This document shows, one piece after another, positions 17,468-25,727 of a DNA stretch of 61,588 nt. How positions within the stretch are numbered: position 1 is the stretch's first letter; each line of letters opens with the position of its first letter. The DNA is from Solirubrobacter deserti (GTDB taxonomy: Bacteria; Actinomycetota; Thermoleophilia; Solirubrobacterales; Solirubrobacteraceae), in NCBI RefSeq assembly GCF_027587175.1, contig NZ_JAPCID010000049.1, positions 1 through 61,588 of the forward strand. Reading direction: 5' to 3'. Position numbers and translations under genes: made by a program. The notes under the pieces were generated by a model. That model was not told the DNA's origin, searched no databases, and worked only from the letters and a program-made list of their open reading frames with translations.

Positions 17468-18386
17468 GCGCGCTGCTCGCGATCGTCGCGCTGCTGGCGC
17501 TCGCGCCCGCCGCCCACGCGGGGACGCTCGGCCGCGAGGGCAGCGAGCTGGTCTTCCGGGCCGCGCCGGGCGCCGACGACGCGTTCTTCGCCACGGCGGA
17601 GAACGGCGTGCTGCGCTTCACCGGCGACGACGTCACGCCGGGCGAGGGCTGCGGCGGCCGGGAGGTCACGTGCGCGCTCGACGGCGTGACGGCCATCCGA
17701 CTGCCACGGGCGACGGCGCCGACCGGGTCGAGGCCAGCGCGCCCGTGACGGTCGCGGCCGACCTCGGGCCGGGGAACGACACCTACGAGGTGACCGCTCC
17801 CGCCGCGAGCGTCAGCGGCGGGCCGGGCGACGACCACGTCGAGGCCTTCAACAGCGTCCAGGGCTACGTCGGCCCGATCACCGTGGACGGCGGCCCGGGC
17901 AACGACACGCTGCAGATGCTCGGCCGCGGGCCGGGGATGACGCTGATCGGCGGCGAGGGCGACGACGTGCTCGGGCCCGCGCTCACCAACCCGTACGTGC
18001 ATCCGATCGACCTCGTGTGCGGCCCGGGCAACGATCGCGTGACCGGCGAGCCGCAGGACCGCTTCGGCGACGGCTGCGCGCGGCCGGTGACCGGGCTGAC
18101 GCGGCTCTCGCGCGTCTCGCGCGTGTTCGCCAAAGGCCGGCTGGAGGTGCCGATGCGGACCATGATCAGCGTGCGCCGGCGCACCCACCGCGGCGACCTC
18201 GATCTTCCCGCGCTCGCCCGCCGCACGCTGAACGCACCCGCGGGCCCGCTGCGCGCGCGCCTGAAGACGACGGCCGCCGGGAAGCGCTTGCTGCGCCGCG
18301 ACCCCACGCCGCTGGTGTGGGTGTTCATCGAGACTCGAACCGCGTCCGACCGCACGCGGGTGATCTTCAAGTCGAGGCTAGGCTAA
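17464..18386 (+). pseudogene. Frameshifted second copy of RTX-like secreted protein
   Basis: Paralogue of the preceding gene, starting at an ATG that overlaps its stop (ATGA). The signal peptide and first 80 residues match the upstream copy (GTLGREGSELVF against GTVAREGTELVY), up to CALDGVTAIR. The reading frame then continues one frame back, as ADRVEASAPVTVAADLGPGNDTYEV with further GPGNDT, GGEGDD and CGPGND turns and the basic C-terminal domain, to 18386. Aligning the two copies places the lesion at a single missing base around 17704-17705 (IRL-x-TGDGADRVE against IRVLAGDGDDQVD). In the given sequence the first frame stops at 17748. It could be a recent pseudogene, a phase-variable or recoded gene, or a sequencing error; the intact downstream frame argues for a recent event. 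Confidence 0.75.
18379..18384 (+). promoter_or_regulatory. Putative -10 element of trpS
   Basis: TAGGCT ends 10 nt before the GTG start of trpS and lies inside the last codons of the upstream frameshifted gene. It predicts a near-leaderless transcript. Confidence 0.4.
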
Positions 18387-18394
18387 GCCGCACA

Positions 18395-19393
18395 GTGGTC
18401 ATCTTCTCCGGCATCCAGCCCACCGGGCGCAAGCACCTCGGCAACTACATCGGGGCGATCCTCAACTACGTCAAGGGCCAGGACAAGGCCGACCCGGCGA
18501 TCTACTGCATCGTCGACCTGCACGGCACGACCGTCCAGTACGACCCGGAGGAGCTGCGCCGGCGCACGCGCGAGACCGCCGCGCTGCTGATCGCGGCCGG
18601 GCTGGAACCCGAGCGCTGCATCCTGTTCCGCCAGGGCGACGTGCAGGAGCACGCCGAGCTGTGCTGGCTGCTGTCGAGCGTGACGTCCGTGGGCCAGCTC
18701 AACCGCATGCACCAGTTCCGCGACAAGGCGGGCGCGGCGCGTGACCGCGTGTCCGCCGGGCTGCTGTTCTACCCGGTGCTGATGGCCGCCGACGTGCTCG
18801 CCTACCGCGCGCACGAGGTGCCCGTGGGCGAGGACCAGCGCGAGCACATCGAGCTCATGCGCGACGTCGCGGAGGCGTTCAACAAGCGCTTCGGCGAGAC
18901 GCTCGTCGTGCCCGAGGGCAACATCCCGACGGTCGGCGCGCGCGTGCGCGACCTCAAGGAGCCGGAGCGCAAGATGTCGACGACGGGCGGGACGCCGCAA
19001 GGCACCGTCTTCGTCGACGAGGAGCCCGAGTCGATCGTCAAGAAGTTCAAGAAGGCCGTCGCCGACAGCGGCTCGGAGATCGTCGTCGCCGAAGACAAGC
19101 CCGGCATCTCGAACATGATCGAGATCCTGGCGGTGGCGCGCGGCGTGACGCCCGCCGACATCGAGCGCGACTTCGCGGGCTCGGGCTACGGCGCGTTCAA
19201 GACCGCCGTCGGGGAGGAGGTCGCCGCGTGGCTCGCGCCGACGCGCGAGCGGTTCCTCGAGATCAAGGACGACACGTCGGAGATCGAGCGCTTCCTCGAG
19301 CTCGGCGCGGAGAAGGCGCGCGCGATCGCGGCCCCGGTCGTCGCCGACGTCCGCGAGGCCATGGGCGTCGGACCCGTCCGCACCCCCGCCTAG
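18395..19393 (+). CDS. trpS: Tryptophanyl-tRNA synthetase
   Basis: Class I aminoacyl-tRNA synthetase charging tRNA-Trp, 332 residues, normal for the bacterial enzyme. MVIFSGIQPTGRKHLGNY carries the HIGH-equivalent HLGNY, DLHGTT is near the Trp pocket, PVGEDQREHIELMRDVA is the conserved motif after the connective peptide, and the KMSKS equivalent is KMSTTGG. The GTG start places the first beta strand immediately, as in the family. No Shine-Dalgarno; TAGGCT 10 nt upstream suggests a near-leaderless mRNA. Confidence 0.97.
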   Translation: MVIFSGIQPTGRKHLGNYIGAILNYVKGQDKADPAIYCIVDLHGTTVQYDPEELRRRTRETAALLIAAGLEPERCILFRQGDVQEHAELCWLLSSVTSVGQLNRMHQFRDKAGAARDRVSAGLLFYPVLMAADVLAYRAHEVPVGEDQREHIELMRDVAEAFNKRFGETLVVPEGNIPTVGARVRDLKEPERKMSTTGGTPQGTVFVDEEPESIVKKFKKAVADSGSEIVVAEDKPGISNMIEILAVARGVTPADIERDFAGSGYGAFKTAVGEEVAAWLAPTRERFLEIKDDTSEIERFLELGAEKARAIAAPVVADVREAMGVGPVRTPA

Positions 19394-19396
19394 TCT
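19391..19396 (+). promoter_or_regulatory. Putative -10 element of scpA, overlapping trpS stop
   Basis: TAGTCT followed by 7 nt and the GTG of scpA. Its first three bases are the TAG stop codon of trpS. A leaderless transcript is implied. Confidence 0.55.
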
Positions 19397-19403
19397 CCGC
19401 TGC

Positions 19404-20153
19404 GTGCGTGTCACGCAGCTCGAACTCGATCTGGACGTCTTCGCGGGCCCGTTCGACCTGCTCCTCTCGCTGATCCTGCGGGAGGAGCTGGACCTGCTCG
19501 AGGTGGACCTGGCGGAGATCGTCGTCACCTACCTCGACCACCTCGAGTCCACGGACCAGCTGGACCTCGAGTCCGCGACCGAGTTCCTGGTCCTGATCGC
19601 GGCGCTGCTAGAGCTCAAGTCGCGGCTGATGCTCCCGAACGAGGAGGTCGAGGAGCTCGACGAGCTCGCGCCCGCCGAGGCCGCCGAGGAGCTCGTGGAG
19701 CGGATGCTGCAGTACGCGCGCTTCCGCGCCGCCGGTGCGCACCTGCGGGAGCTGGGCGAGCACGAGCGCGGGTTCCTGTACCGCAGCGCGCCACCCCAGC
19801 TCGGCCCGGCCGAGGTCACCGCGGGCGCGTACGAGCCGTCCGTGCTCGGCGCCGCACTCGGCTCGCTGCTGCGCACGCCGAAGCCGATCGACCTCTCGCA
19901 CATGGCGATGCCGCGCGTCACCGTCGCCGAGCGCCTCACGCACCTGCGCGGGCTCCTCAAGCGCGCGAGCTCGTTCTCGTTCGACGAGGCGGTCAAGGAC
20001 GCCGACCGCGTGACGGTCTGCGTCACCGTGTTCGCGCTGCTCGAGCTCTACAAGCGCGGCGAGGCGTCGTGGGAGCAGGAGGAGCCGTTCGGCGAGATCA
20101 CGGTTCACGCGCACGCCGCCGCGCCGGTGGCCGGCGAGGCGGCGGCGGCGTGA
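19404..20153 (+). CDS. scpA: Segregation and condensation protein ScpA
   Basis: Kleisin subunit of the SMC-ScpAB condensin that compacts and segregates chromosomes. The N-terminal signature FAGPFDLLLSLILREELDLLEVDLAEIV is the SMC-neck-binding helix region. The middle is acidic (ELDELAPAEAAEEL), as expected for the ScpB-binding linker, and the C-terminal winged helix contains TVAERLTHL...SFDEAVKDADRVTVCVTVFALLELYKRG. The 249-residue length is typical. scpB follows after 55 nt. Confidence 0.95.
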   Translation: MRVTQLELDLDVFAGPFDLLLSLILREELDLLEVDLAEIVVTYLDHLESTDQLDLESATEFLVLIAALLELKSRLMLPNEEVEELDELAPAEAAEELVERMLQYARFRAAGAHLRELGEHERGFLYRSAPPQLGPAEVTAGAYEPSVLGAALGSLLRTPKPIDLSHMAMPRVTVAERLTHLRGLLKRASSFSFDEAVKDADRVTVCVTVFALLELYKRGEASWEQEEPFGEITVHAHAAAPVAGEAAAA

Positions 20154-20208
20154 CGCGCCGCGCCCACGCCGCGCGCCCATCTCGTCCCGCGCCCGCGGAG
20201 GCCCGGCC

Positions 20209-20787
20209 GTGAACGCGCCGCTCACCCTGTCGGCGCGGCTCGAGGCGCTGCTGTTCCTCGCCCCCGACCCGGTCACGGTCGAGGAGCTCGCGGACGCGCT
20301 GCAGACGTCCGAGGAGGCGGTCACGAACGCTGCGCTGGCGCTGGACGAGGCGCTCGCCGAGCGCGGGCTGGTGCTCAAGCGCATCGGCGGCGGGCTCGCG
20401 CTCGCGTCGCACCCGGACGCCGAGGAGGCCGCGCGGCGGCTGCTCGCCCGGCCGCGCACGCCCGCGCTCACCCCGGCTCAGGCCGAGACGCTCGCGATCG
20501 TCGCCTACCTGCAGCCCGTGAGCCGGCCCGAGGTCGCGCGTATCCGCGGCGTCGCGAGCGAGTCCGCGACCACCGCGCTCGCCGACCGCGGGCTGATCGA
20601 GGAGGCGGGTCGCTCGCAGTTCGGCGCGGTGCTCTACCGGACGACGCCGCAGTTCCTGAAGCTCTTCGGTCTCGAGTCCCCGGAAGCGCTGCCGGACGTC
20701 GCGCAATGGGACCCGAGCCCGGAGGAGGCCGCCCAGCTGCGCGATCGCCTGCTCCGCGCCGGCGAGGCGCGTTCGGGCACCACCTAG
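20209..20787 (+). CDS. scpB: Segregation and condensation protein ScpB
   Basis: Kite subunit of the SMC-ScpAB complex, 192 residues, made of two winged-helix domains. LSARLEALLFLAPDPVTVEELADAL opens the first domain; the second contains LTPAQAETLAIVAYLQPVSRPEVARIRGV, a hallmark of the family, and ends with GRSQFGAVLYRTTPQFLKLFGL. A GGAGG ribosome binding site precedes the GTG start by about 8 nt. It is paired with scpA, as in most bacteria, and a hairpin terminator follows. Confidence 0.96.
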   Translation: MNAPLTLSARLEALLFLAPDPVTVEELADALQTSEEAVTNAALALDEALAERGLVLKRIGGGLALASHPDAEEAARRLLARPRTPALTPAQAETLAIVAYLQPVSRPEVARIRGVASESATTALADRGLIEEAGRSQFGAVLYRTTPQFLKLFGLESPEALPDVAQWDPSPEEAAQLRDRLLRAGEARSGTT

Positions 20788-20796
20788 CGGTTAGCT

Positions 20797-20812
20797 CCCG
20801 CTGCGTAGCGGG
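20797..20812 (+). terminator. Hairpin after scpB
   Basis: CCCGCT, loop GCGT, AGCGGG: a perfect 6-bp stem 9 nt after the scpB stop codon. Probable end of the scpAB transcript; no U-run. Confidence 0.45.
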
Positions 20813-20827
20813 CACAAGCTGCGCGCC

Positions 20828-21577
20828 ATGACCGAGCCTCCCCGCCCGTACGAGCAGGCCCCGCCGCCGCCCGACGGCCCGCCGCAGTACGCGCCGCCGC
20901 CCCAGCCGTACGGGCCGCCGCCGGCCTACTACCGCCCGCTCGAGGCACGTCTGCTCGCGGTGAAGGTCGTGCTCTGGCTGACCGTCGCCGTCACGGCGTT
21001 CGCGGTGGTCTCCGACCTGCTCGAGATCGCGCTCTTGAACCGGATGATCGCCGGCGAAGCGGTCAGCGATTCCGACGCCGACAACAACGACATGCGCCAG
21101 GCGCTCGTCGGCGGCCTGCAGCTCCTGCTGCTGATCGCGGCGGCGGTCGTGTTCATCATGTGGCTGTTCCGCGCCTACCAGAACAGCGACGCGGTCGCTC
21201 CGGGCGTGCGCCGCTACGGGCACGGCTGGGCGATCGGCGGCTGGTTCGTCCCGATCATGAACCTGTGGCGCCCGAAGCAGGTGGTCAATGACGTCTGGCG
21301 CGCCGGCGGGCCGCCGCCAGAGCCGAACGGCGTGGTCCAGGGATGGTGGGCGCTGTGGCTGTTCTCCAGCATCATCGGCAACTTCGCGGGACGGTCGGGG
21401 TTCAGCAGTGACACGCCCGAGGACATCCGGAGCGGGACCTACGCCTACCTCGTGTCCGACCTGACCGCGATTCCGGCGGCGATCCTGGCCATCGTCATGG
21501 CCGCGACGCTCACGCGCCGCCTCAACGAGCGCGCGGCGCAGGGCCCGCCCGGTTCTGCGGACGCCCCGCCCCGGTAA
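20828..21577 (+). CDS. DUF4328-type membrane protein
   Basis: A 249-residue integral membrane protein of unknown function. The N-terminus is a Pro/Tyr-rich low-complexity stretch (repeated PPP, QPYGPPP), probably cytoplasmic and flexible. About five TM segments follow. The conserved block GHGWAIGGWFVPIMNLWRPKQVVNDVWRA identifies the DUF4328 family, widespread in actinobacteria. It is monocistronic by appearance, between the scpB hairpin and the arylsulfotransferase-like gene. Confidence 0.85.
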   Translation: MTEPPRPYEQAPPPPDGPPQYAPPPQPYGPPPAYYRPLEARLLAVKVVLWLTVAVTAFAVVSDLLEIALLNRMIAGEAVSDSDADNNDMRQALVGGLQLLLLIAAAVVFIMWLFRAYQNSDAVAPGVRRYGHGWAIGGWFVPIMNLWRPKQVVNDVWRAGGPPPEPNGVVQGWWALWLFSSIIGNFAGRSGFSSDTPEDIRSGTYAYLVSDLTAIPAAILAIVMAATLTRRLNERAAQGPPGSADAPPR

Positions 21578-21622
21578 TCGGTTGCGAGGAGTGCGGCCCG
21601 CGACGGCGAACCACGCGCCACT

Positions 21623-23422
21623 ATGCGCAACTTCACGAGCGTTCACGGGTTGCGTTCCAGCGTGCGGAAATTGATCCTCGCGCTCGGCGCGACCGCTGCC
21701 TTCACGGGCGGCACCACAATCGTCCTGGCGCAGGCCAACGCGCAGCAAGACACGGAGTTCTCGGTCTATCCGGTCCCCGGCACCTTGACCGCGGGCGAGA
21801 AGACGACGATCTCCTTCCGGGGCGGGAACGCCGATGCGCTCGGCACGGTGACCGTGCGCGGTTCGCGCTCCGGCAGCCACCCCGGCAAGCTGGTCGCCCA
21901 CTCCGACGGCCGCGGCGTCAGCTTCAAGCCCGACAAGCCGTTCGAGGCCAACGAGCAGGTGACGGTTCAGACGGACCGCAAGATCGTCGGGGCGAGCAAC
22001 GGCGACTTCGAGATCAACATCGGCGACGAGACCACGCGCAAGGCGCGGCCGGTCGAGCTGCCCGACGTCGGCCGCGGCGACGTGCAGAAGTACGAGACGC
22101 GCCCGGACCTCTCGCCGCCCGCGGTGACGGTCACGACGGCCAAGCCCGGCCGCGCGCCCGGCCTGGTGTTCCTCGCGCCCAAGGCCGGTCGCGGCCAGGA
22201 CGGCCCGATGATCATCAACGATCAGGGCGAGCTGGTGTGGTTCAAGGCCACGCCCGGGAAGATCCCCGCCGACTTCCGCGTCCAGCAGCTCGGCGGCAAG
22301 CCGGTGCTGACCTGGTGGGAGGGTCAGCTGTTCGTCGGTGACGGCGACGGCGTCGGCCAAGTCTACGACCAGAACTACCAGAAGGTGGCGACGGTCACGG
22401 CCGGCAACGGCTACTCGTTCGACCTGCACGAGTTCACGCTCACGCCGCAGGGCACGGCGCTCGTGCTCTCCTACGAGCGCTTCAAGCGCGACCTGCGCCC
22501 GTGGGGCGGCCCGAAGGACTCGCGCGTGGTGGACAACATCGTCCAGGAGATCGACCTCAAGACCGGCGCGGTGCTGTTCGAGTGGCACTCGTTCGGCAAC
22601 GTCGGCCTCAAGGAGTCGGGCATCCCGGCGCCGACCGCACCCGGCTTCGAGTGGGAGTACTTCCACGTGAACTCGGTCGAGCTCACGCCGGACAACAACT
22701 TCCTGATCTCGGCGCGCAACACGTCCGCGGTCTACAAGATCGACCGCCGCACCGGCAAGGTCCTGTGGACGCTCGGCGGCAAGAACTCGACGTTCAAGCT
22801 CGGCAAGGGCGTCCGCTTCGACTGGCAGCACAGCGCCCGCACGCAGGCCGACGGCACGATCAACATCTACGACAACTCGGCCGCGCCGCCCACGCGCAAG
22901 AACTCGCGCGTGATCAACGTGCGCCTGGACGAGCAGGCCAAGACGGCCACGCTGGTGAAGGCCTTCAAGCACCCGCTCGGCCTGCTCTCGGCCAGTCAGG
23001 GCAACGTCGAGACGCTGCCCAACGGCAACCTGTTCGTCGGCTGGGGCTCGCAGCGCTGGTTCAGCGAGTTCGACGCGAAGGGCAACCTCGTCTTCGACGG
23101 CCGGATCGCCCGCGGCAACGACAACTACCGCGCGTTCCGCTCGCCGTGGCAGGGCTACCCGTCCAACGCGCCGCAGGTGACGGCCGAGGCCGGAGGCGGC
23201 AAGGTCACGGCCCGCGTGAGCTGGAACGGCGCGACCGAGGTCGCTCGCTGGGAGCTCCTCGGCGGCGCGGACGCGAACTCCCTCGCCCCGCTGGCGAGCG
23301 CCCCGTACAGCGGCTTCGAGACCGCGCTGTCCGCGAACGGCTCCCCGGCCGTCGTGGCCGTGCGGGCGTACGACGCGGCCGGCAAGGTCCTGACGACGTC
23401 CGGGACCACCAAGCCCGAATAG
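21623..23422 (+). CDS. Secreted arylsulfotransferase (ASST)-like protein
   Basis: A 599-residue exported protein of the arylsulfotransferase_2-like beta-propeller family. Domains: signal peptide, a small beta domain (about 40-150), a propeller (about 165-510) with family blocks WWEGQLFVGDGDG, SFDLHEFTLTPQGTAL, EIDLKTGAVLFEW, FEWEYFHVNSVELTPDNNFLISARNTSAVYKIDRRTGKVLWTLGG and DWQHSARTQADGTINIYDNS, then a C-terminal Ig-like domain. Some ASSTs transfer sulfate between phenols; the activity here is not established, and a structural or sugar-related role is possible. An in-frame GTG at 21662 would give a more classical signal peptide (RKLILALGATAAF) than the first ATG used here. Confidence 0.82.
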   Translation: MRNFTSVHGLRSSVRKLILALGATAAFTGGTTIVLAQANAQQDTEFSVYPVPGTLTAGEKTTISFRGGNADALGTVTVRGSRSGSHPGKLVAHSDGRGVSFKPDKPFEANEQVTVQTDRKIVGASNGDFEINIGDETTRKARPVELPDVGRGDVQKYETRPDLSPPAVTVTTAKPGRAPGLVFLAPKAGRGQDGPMIINDQGELVWFKATPGKIPADFRVQQLGGKPVLTWWEGQLFVGDGDGVGQVYDQNYQKVATVTAGNGYSFDLHEFTLTPQGTALVLSYERFKRDLRPWGGPKDSRVVDNIVQEIDLKTGAVLFEWHSFGNVGLKESGIPAPTAPGFEWEYFHVNSVELTPDNNFLISARNTSAVYKIDRRTGKVLWTLGGKNSTFKLGKGVRFDWQHSARTQADGTINIYDNSAAPPTRKNSRVINVRLDEQAKTATLVKAFKHPLGLLSASQGNVETLPNGNLFVGWGSQRWFSEFDAKGNLVFDGRIARGNDNYRAFRSPWQGYPSNAPQVTAEAGGGKVTARVSWNGATEVARWELLGGADANSLAPLASAPYSGFETALSANGSPAVVAVRAYDAAGKVLTTSGTTKPE

Positions 23423-23426
23423 GCGG

Positions 23427-23432
23427 TAGCGT
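23427..23432 (+). promoter_or_regulatory. Putative -10 element of a 53-codon ORF
   Basis: TAGCGT followed by exactly 7 nt and an ATG (23440), matching the leaderless pattern seen elsewhere in this window. It sits just after the stop codon of the arylsulfotransferase-like gene. Confidence 0.4.
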
Positions 23433-23466
23433 CCAGCGGATGATCCAGCCTGAGATCATCCGCTGG
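23433..23466. terminator. Perfect 13-bp hairpin between convergent genes
   Basis: CCAGCGGATGATC, 8-nt loop, GATCATCCGCTGG. The perfect inverted repeat lies between the arylsulfotransferase-like gene and the convergent rlmN, so it is likely a bidirectional terminator. The start of a possible 53-codon ORF lies inside it. Confidence 0.6.
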
Positions 23467-23601
23467 CCGTTCGCTCGCCCGGAGGAGCACGTCGCGGTGA
23501 CGTGCCTGACCGTGCGCGAGCCGTGCCAGCCGAGCGTGCCCATCGTGCTCCCGCCGGTCGTGCGCCGGCCGAAGCCGGTCAGGCCGAAGCCGGCGTCTTA
23601 G
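23440..23601 (+). CDS. Possible 53-residue Pro-rich small protein
   Basis: An ORF of 53 codons starting MIQPEIIRWPFARPEEHV and ending in a basic Pro-rich tail (VVRRPKPVRPKP), with two Cys. No family is recognised. For it: a TANNNT hexamer 7 nt before the ATG, as in several neighbours' leaderless starts. Against it: the first codons lie in a terminator-like hairpin, and the 3' end overlaps the end of rlmN by 23 nt on the opposite strand. It may be spurious. Confidence 0.35.
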   Translation: MIQPEIIRWPFARPEEHVAVTCLTVREPCQPSVPIVLPPVVRRPKPVRPKPAS

Positions 23602-24565
23602 CCGCGAGCTGCCCGCAGGCCGCGTCGATGTCGCGGCCGCGGGTCAGCCGGACCGTCGCGCGCAGGCCGTGCTCCTCGAGCGCGGCCTTGAAGGAGTCGA
23701 TCGCGTTGCGCGAGGACCCGTCGTAGATCGAGTCCGTCGGGTTGTACGGGATCAGGTTGAGCTTGTAGATCTTCGGATCGAGGATCTGGGCGAGCTGGAC
23801 GGCCTGCGCGTAGCCGTCGTTGACGCCCGCGAGCATCACGTACTCGATGAACACCTGGCGGCGCTTGCGCTCGTAGAACGCCTCGCACGCGGCGAGCACC
23901 TCCCGCAGGTCGTAGCGCTCGTTGACCGGCATGATCTGCGAGCGCAGCGCGTCCTCGGGCGCGTGCAGGGAGAGCGCGAGCCGGATCGGCATGTCGGTCT
24001 CGGTGAGGCGCTTGATGCCCGGCACCCAGCCGACGGTGGAGATGCCCGTGCGGCGGTGCGTGATGCCGACGTCGGGCAGCCGGCGGCACGTCTCCAGCAC
24101 GTTGTCCAGGTTCATCATCGGCTCGCCCATGCCCATGAACACGAGGTGGTCGACGGGCTCGATGCGGCGGAAGTGCAGCACCTGGTCGAGGATCTCGGAC
24201 GCCGTCAGGTTGCGGCCGAACTTCATCTTGCCGGTGGCGCAGAACGTGCAGGTGAGCGGGCAGCCGGACTGCGAGCTCACGCAGATCGAGCGGCGCCCGT
24301 CGCGGTAGCGCATCAGGACGGCCTCGACGGCGCGGCCGTCCTGCGTGTGGAACAGCGCCTTCACCGTCCCGTCGGACGCGTGGGCCTCGCGCACCAGCTC
24401 GAGCGTGCTGAACGGGACCTCCTCGGCGAGCTTCGCGCGCAGCGCGGCCGGCAGGTCCGTCATCTCCTCGTAGGACGAGGCGCCCTGGGACGCCCAGCGC
24501 CAGACCTGCCGCGCTCGGAAGGCGGGCTGATCCTCCAGCGTCTTCTCGAGCAACTGCAGATCCAC
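23579..24565 (-). CDS. rlmN: 23S rRNA (adenine2503-C2)-methyltransferase RlmN
   Basis: Radical SAM enzyme that methylates C2 of A2503 in 23S rRNA (and A37 in some tRNAs). The 4Fe-4S motif is CPLTCTFCATG, preceded by CVSSQSG; the SAM-binding GMGEPMMN and later STVGWVPGI and SLHAPEDALRSQIMP segments are typical, and the late Cys that forms the protein-RNA adduct is in DIDAACGQL. The GTG at 24565 gives 328 residues and begins the conserved VDLQLLEKTL helix; longer upstream extensions would run through the divergent rluB gene. Convergent with the arylsulfotransferase-like gene. Confidence 0.94.
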   Translation of the reverse strand: MDLQLLEKTLEDQPAFRARQVWRWASQGASSYEEMTDLPAALRAKLAEEVPFSTLELVREAHASDGTVKALFHTQDGRAVEAVLMRYRDGRRSICVSSQSGCPLTCTFCATGKMKFGRNLTASEILDQVLHFRRIEPVDHLVFMGMGEPMMNLDNVLETCRRLPDVGITHRRTGISTVGWVPGIKRLTETDMPIRLALSLHAPEDALRSQIMPVNERYDLREVLAACEAFYERKRRQVFIEYVMLAGVNDGYAQAVQLAQILDPKIYKLNLIPYNPTDSIYDGSSRNAIDSFKAALEEHGLRATVRLTRGRDIDAACGQLAAKTPASA

Positions 24566-24572
24566 GACCTCA

Positions 24573-24578
24573 TATGGT
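24573..24578 (+). promoter_or_regulatory. Putative -10 element of rluB
   Basis: TATGGT ends 9 nt before the GTG of rluB, in the 22-bp gap between the divergent rlmN and rluB starts. The overlapping CATATG palindrome could serve both directions. Confidence 0.4.
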
Positions 24579-24587
24579 GGCAGGGCT

Positions 24588-25286
24588 GTGAGACTGGCCA
24601 AGTACCTCGCCCACGCCGGCGTCGCCTCGCGGCGCGCGTCCGAGCTGATCATCGCCGACGGCCGCGTGACCGTGGACGGCGCGATCGTCACCGATCCCGC
24701 CCGCGACGTCGACGACTCCAACGCCGTCAAGGTCGACCGCAAGCGCGTCAAGGTCGCCAGCCAGACGCTCGTCGTCTACCTGGTCAACAAGCCGGCGGGG
24801 TACGTGTCCACCGCCAAGGACCCGCAGGATCGGCAGACCGTGGTCTCGCTCGTGCCGTCGTCCCAGCGGCTGTATCCGGTGGGCCGGCTGGACTTCGACA
24901 CCACCGGCCTGATCCTGCTGACCAACGACGGCGACCTCGCCCACCGGCTCACGCACCCGTCGTTCGAGGTGCCGCGCACGTACCGCGCCCGCGTGGCCAA
25001 CGCCCCGGTGCAGGAGCCCGCGCTGCGGGCGCTGCGCGAAGGCGTGCTGCTCGAAGACGGGATGACCGCGCCCGCCAAGGTCCGGAACATCAGCTCGGGC
25101 CATCTCGAGATCACCATCCACGAAGGCCGCAAGCGGCAGGTCAAGCGCATGCTCGAAGCGGTCGGGCACCGCGTGTACTCGCTCGAGCGCGTCGCCTTCG
25201 GGCCGCTGCGCCTCGGGTCCCTGCAACCGGGCGAGTTCCGCAAGCTCGGCCAGCCTGAGGTCGAGCGCCTGCGCTCGCTTGGTTGA
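24588..25286 (+). CDS. rluB: Ribosomal large-subunit pseudouridine synthase RluB-like
   Basis: Converts a uridine of 23S rRNA to pseudouridine. The 232-residue protein has an N-terminal S4 RNA-binding domain (RLAKYLAHAGVASRRASELI...GRVTVDG) and an RsuA/RluB-family catalytic domain with the nucleophilic Asp in GRLDFDTTGLILLTNDG, plus KPAGYVST and EGRKRQVKRMLEAVGH. RluB, RluE and RluF share this build; the scpAB-rluB-aroH-cmk-type neighbourhood is the usual setting for RluB in Gram-positive bacteria. The stop codon abuts aroH. Confidence 0.88.
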   Translation: MRLAKYLAHAGVASRRASELIIADGRVTVDGAIVTDPARDVDDSNAVKVDRKRVKVASQTLVVYLVNKPAGYVSTAKDPQDRQTVVSLVPSSQRLYPVGRLDFDTTGLILLTNDGDLAHRLTHPSFEVPRTYRARVANAPVQEPALRALREGVLLEDGMTAPAKVRNISSGHLEITIHEGRKRQVKRMLEAVGHRVYSLERVAFGPLRLGSLQPGEFRKLGQPEVERLRSLG

Positions 25287-25655
25287 ATGGCGCCCATGCG
25301 GCTGGTCGCGCTCCGAGGCGCCAACGAGGTCACCGAGAACACCGCCGAGGCGATCCTCTCGGCCACGGACAAGCTGATGCGCGAGATCCTCGCGCGCAAC
25401 GAGCTGGGCGCCGACGACCTCGTCAGCTGCATCTTCACGCTCACGCCGGACCTCGACGCGCAGTTCCCCGCCGCCGCCGCGCGAGCGATGGGGCTCTCGA
25501 GCGTGCCGCTGCTGTGCGCGCGGGAGATCCCGGTGCCGGGCGCGCTGCCGCAGATCATCCGGGTGCTGATCCACGCCTACATGGATCGCCCCGCCGAGCA
25601 CGTCTATCTCGGCGAGGCGGCCAAGCTGCGGCTGGACCTCACCGGCGCCCAATAG
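25287..25655 (+). CDS. aroH: Chorismate mutase, AroH class
   Basis: Converts chorismate to prephenate, the committed step to Tyr and Phe. The 122-residue protein matches the trimeric AroH fold rather than the AroQ helix bundle: VALRGANEVTENTAEAI supplies the N-terminal active-site Arg, and PLLCAREIPVPGALPQIIRVLIH carries the late catalytic Arg/Glu region. Two ATGs are possible (25287, 25296); the first lies directly on the rluB stop (TGAATG), indicating translational coupling. It is separated from the rest of the aromatic operon by a divergent efflux module. Confidence 0.93.
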   Translation: MAPMRLVALRGANEVTENTAEAILSATDKLMREILARNELGADDLVSCIFTLTPDLDAQFPAAAARAMGLSSVPLLCAREIPVPGALPQIIRVLIHAYMDRPAEHVYLGEAAKLRLDLTGAQ

Positions 25656-25673
25656 CGGCGCTTCGTGTGCGCG

Positions 25674-25727
25674 GCCGGCTTCGCCGGCGCGTGCCCACTT
25701 CGGCTTGGAGATCGCTTCGCGGATCTC
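25674..25727. terminator. Hairpins between aroH and the ABC permease gene
   Basis: Two adjacent stem-loops between convergent genes: GCCGGC-ttc-GCCGGC (25674-25688) and GAGATC, 8-nt loop, GATCTC (25708-25727). Likely bidirectional termination. Confidence 0.45.
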
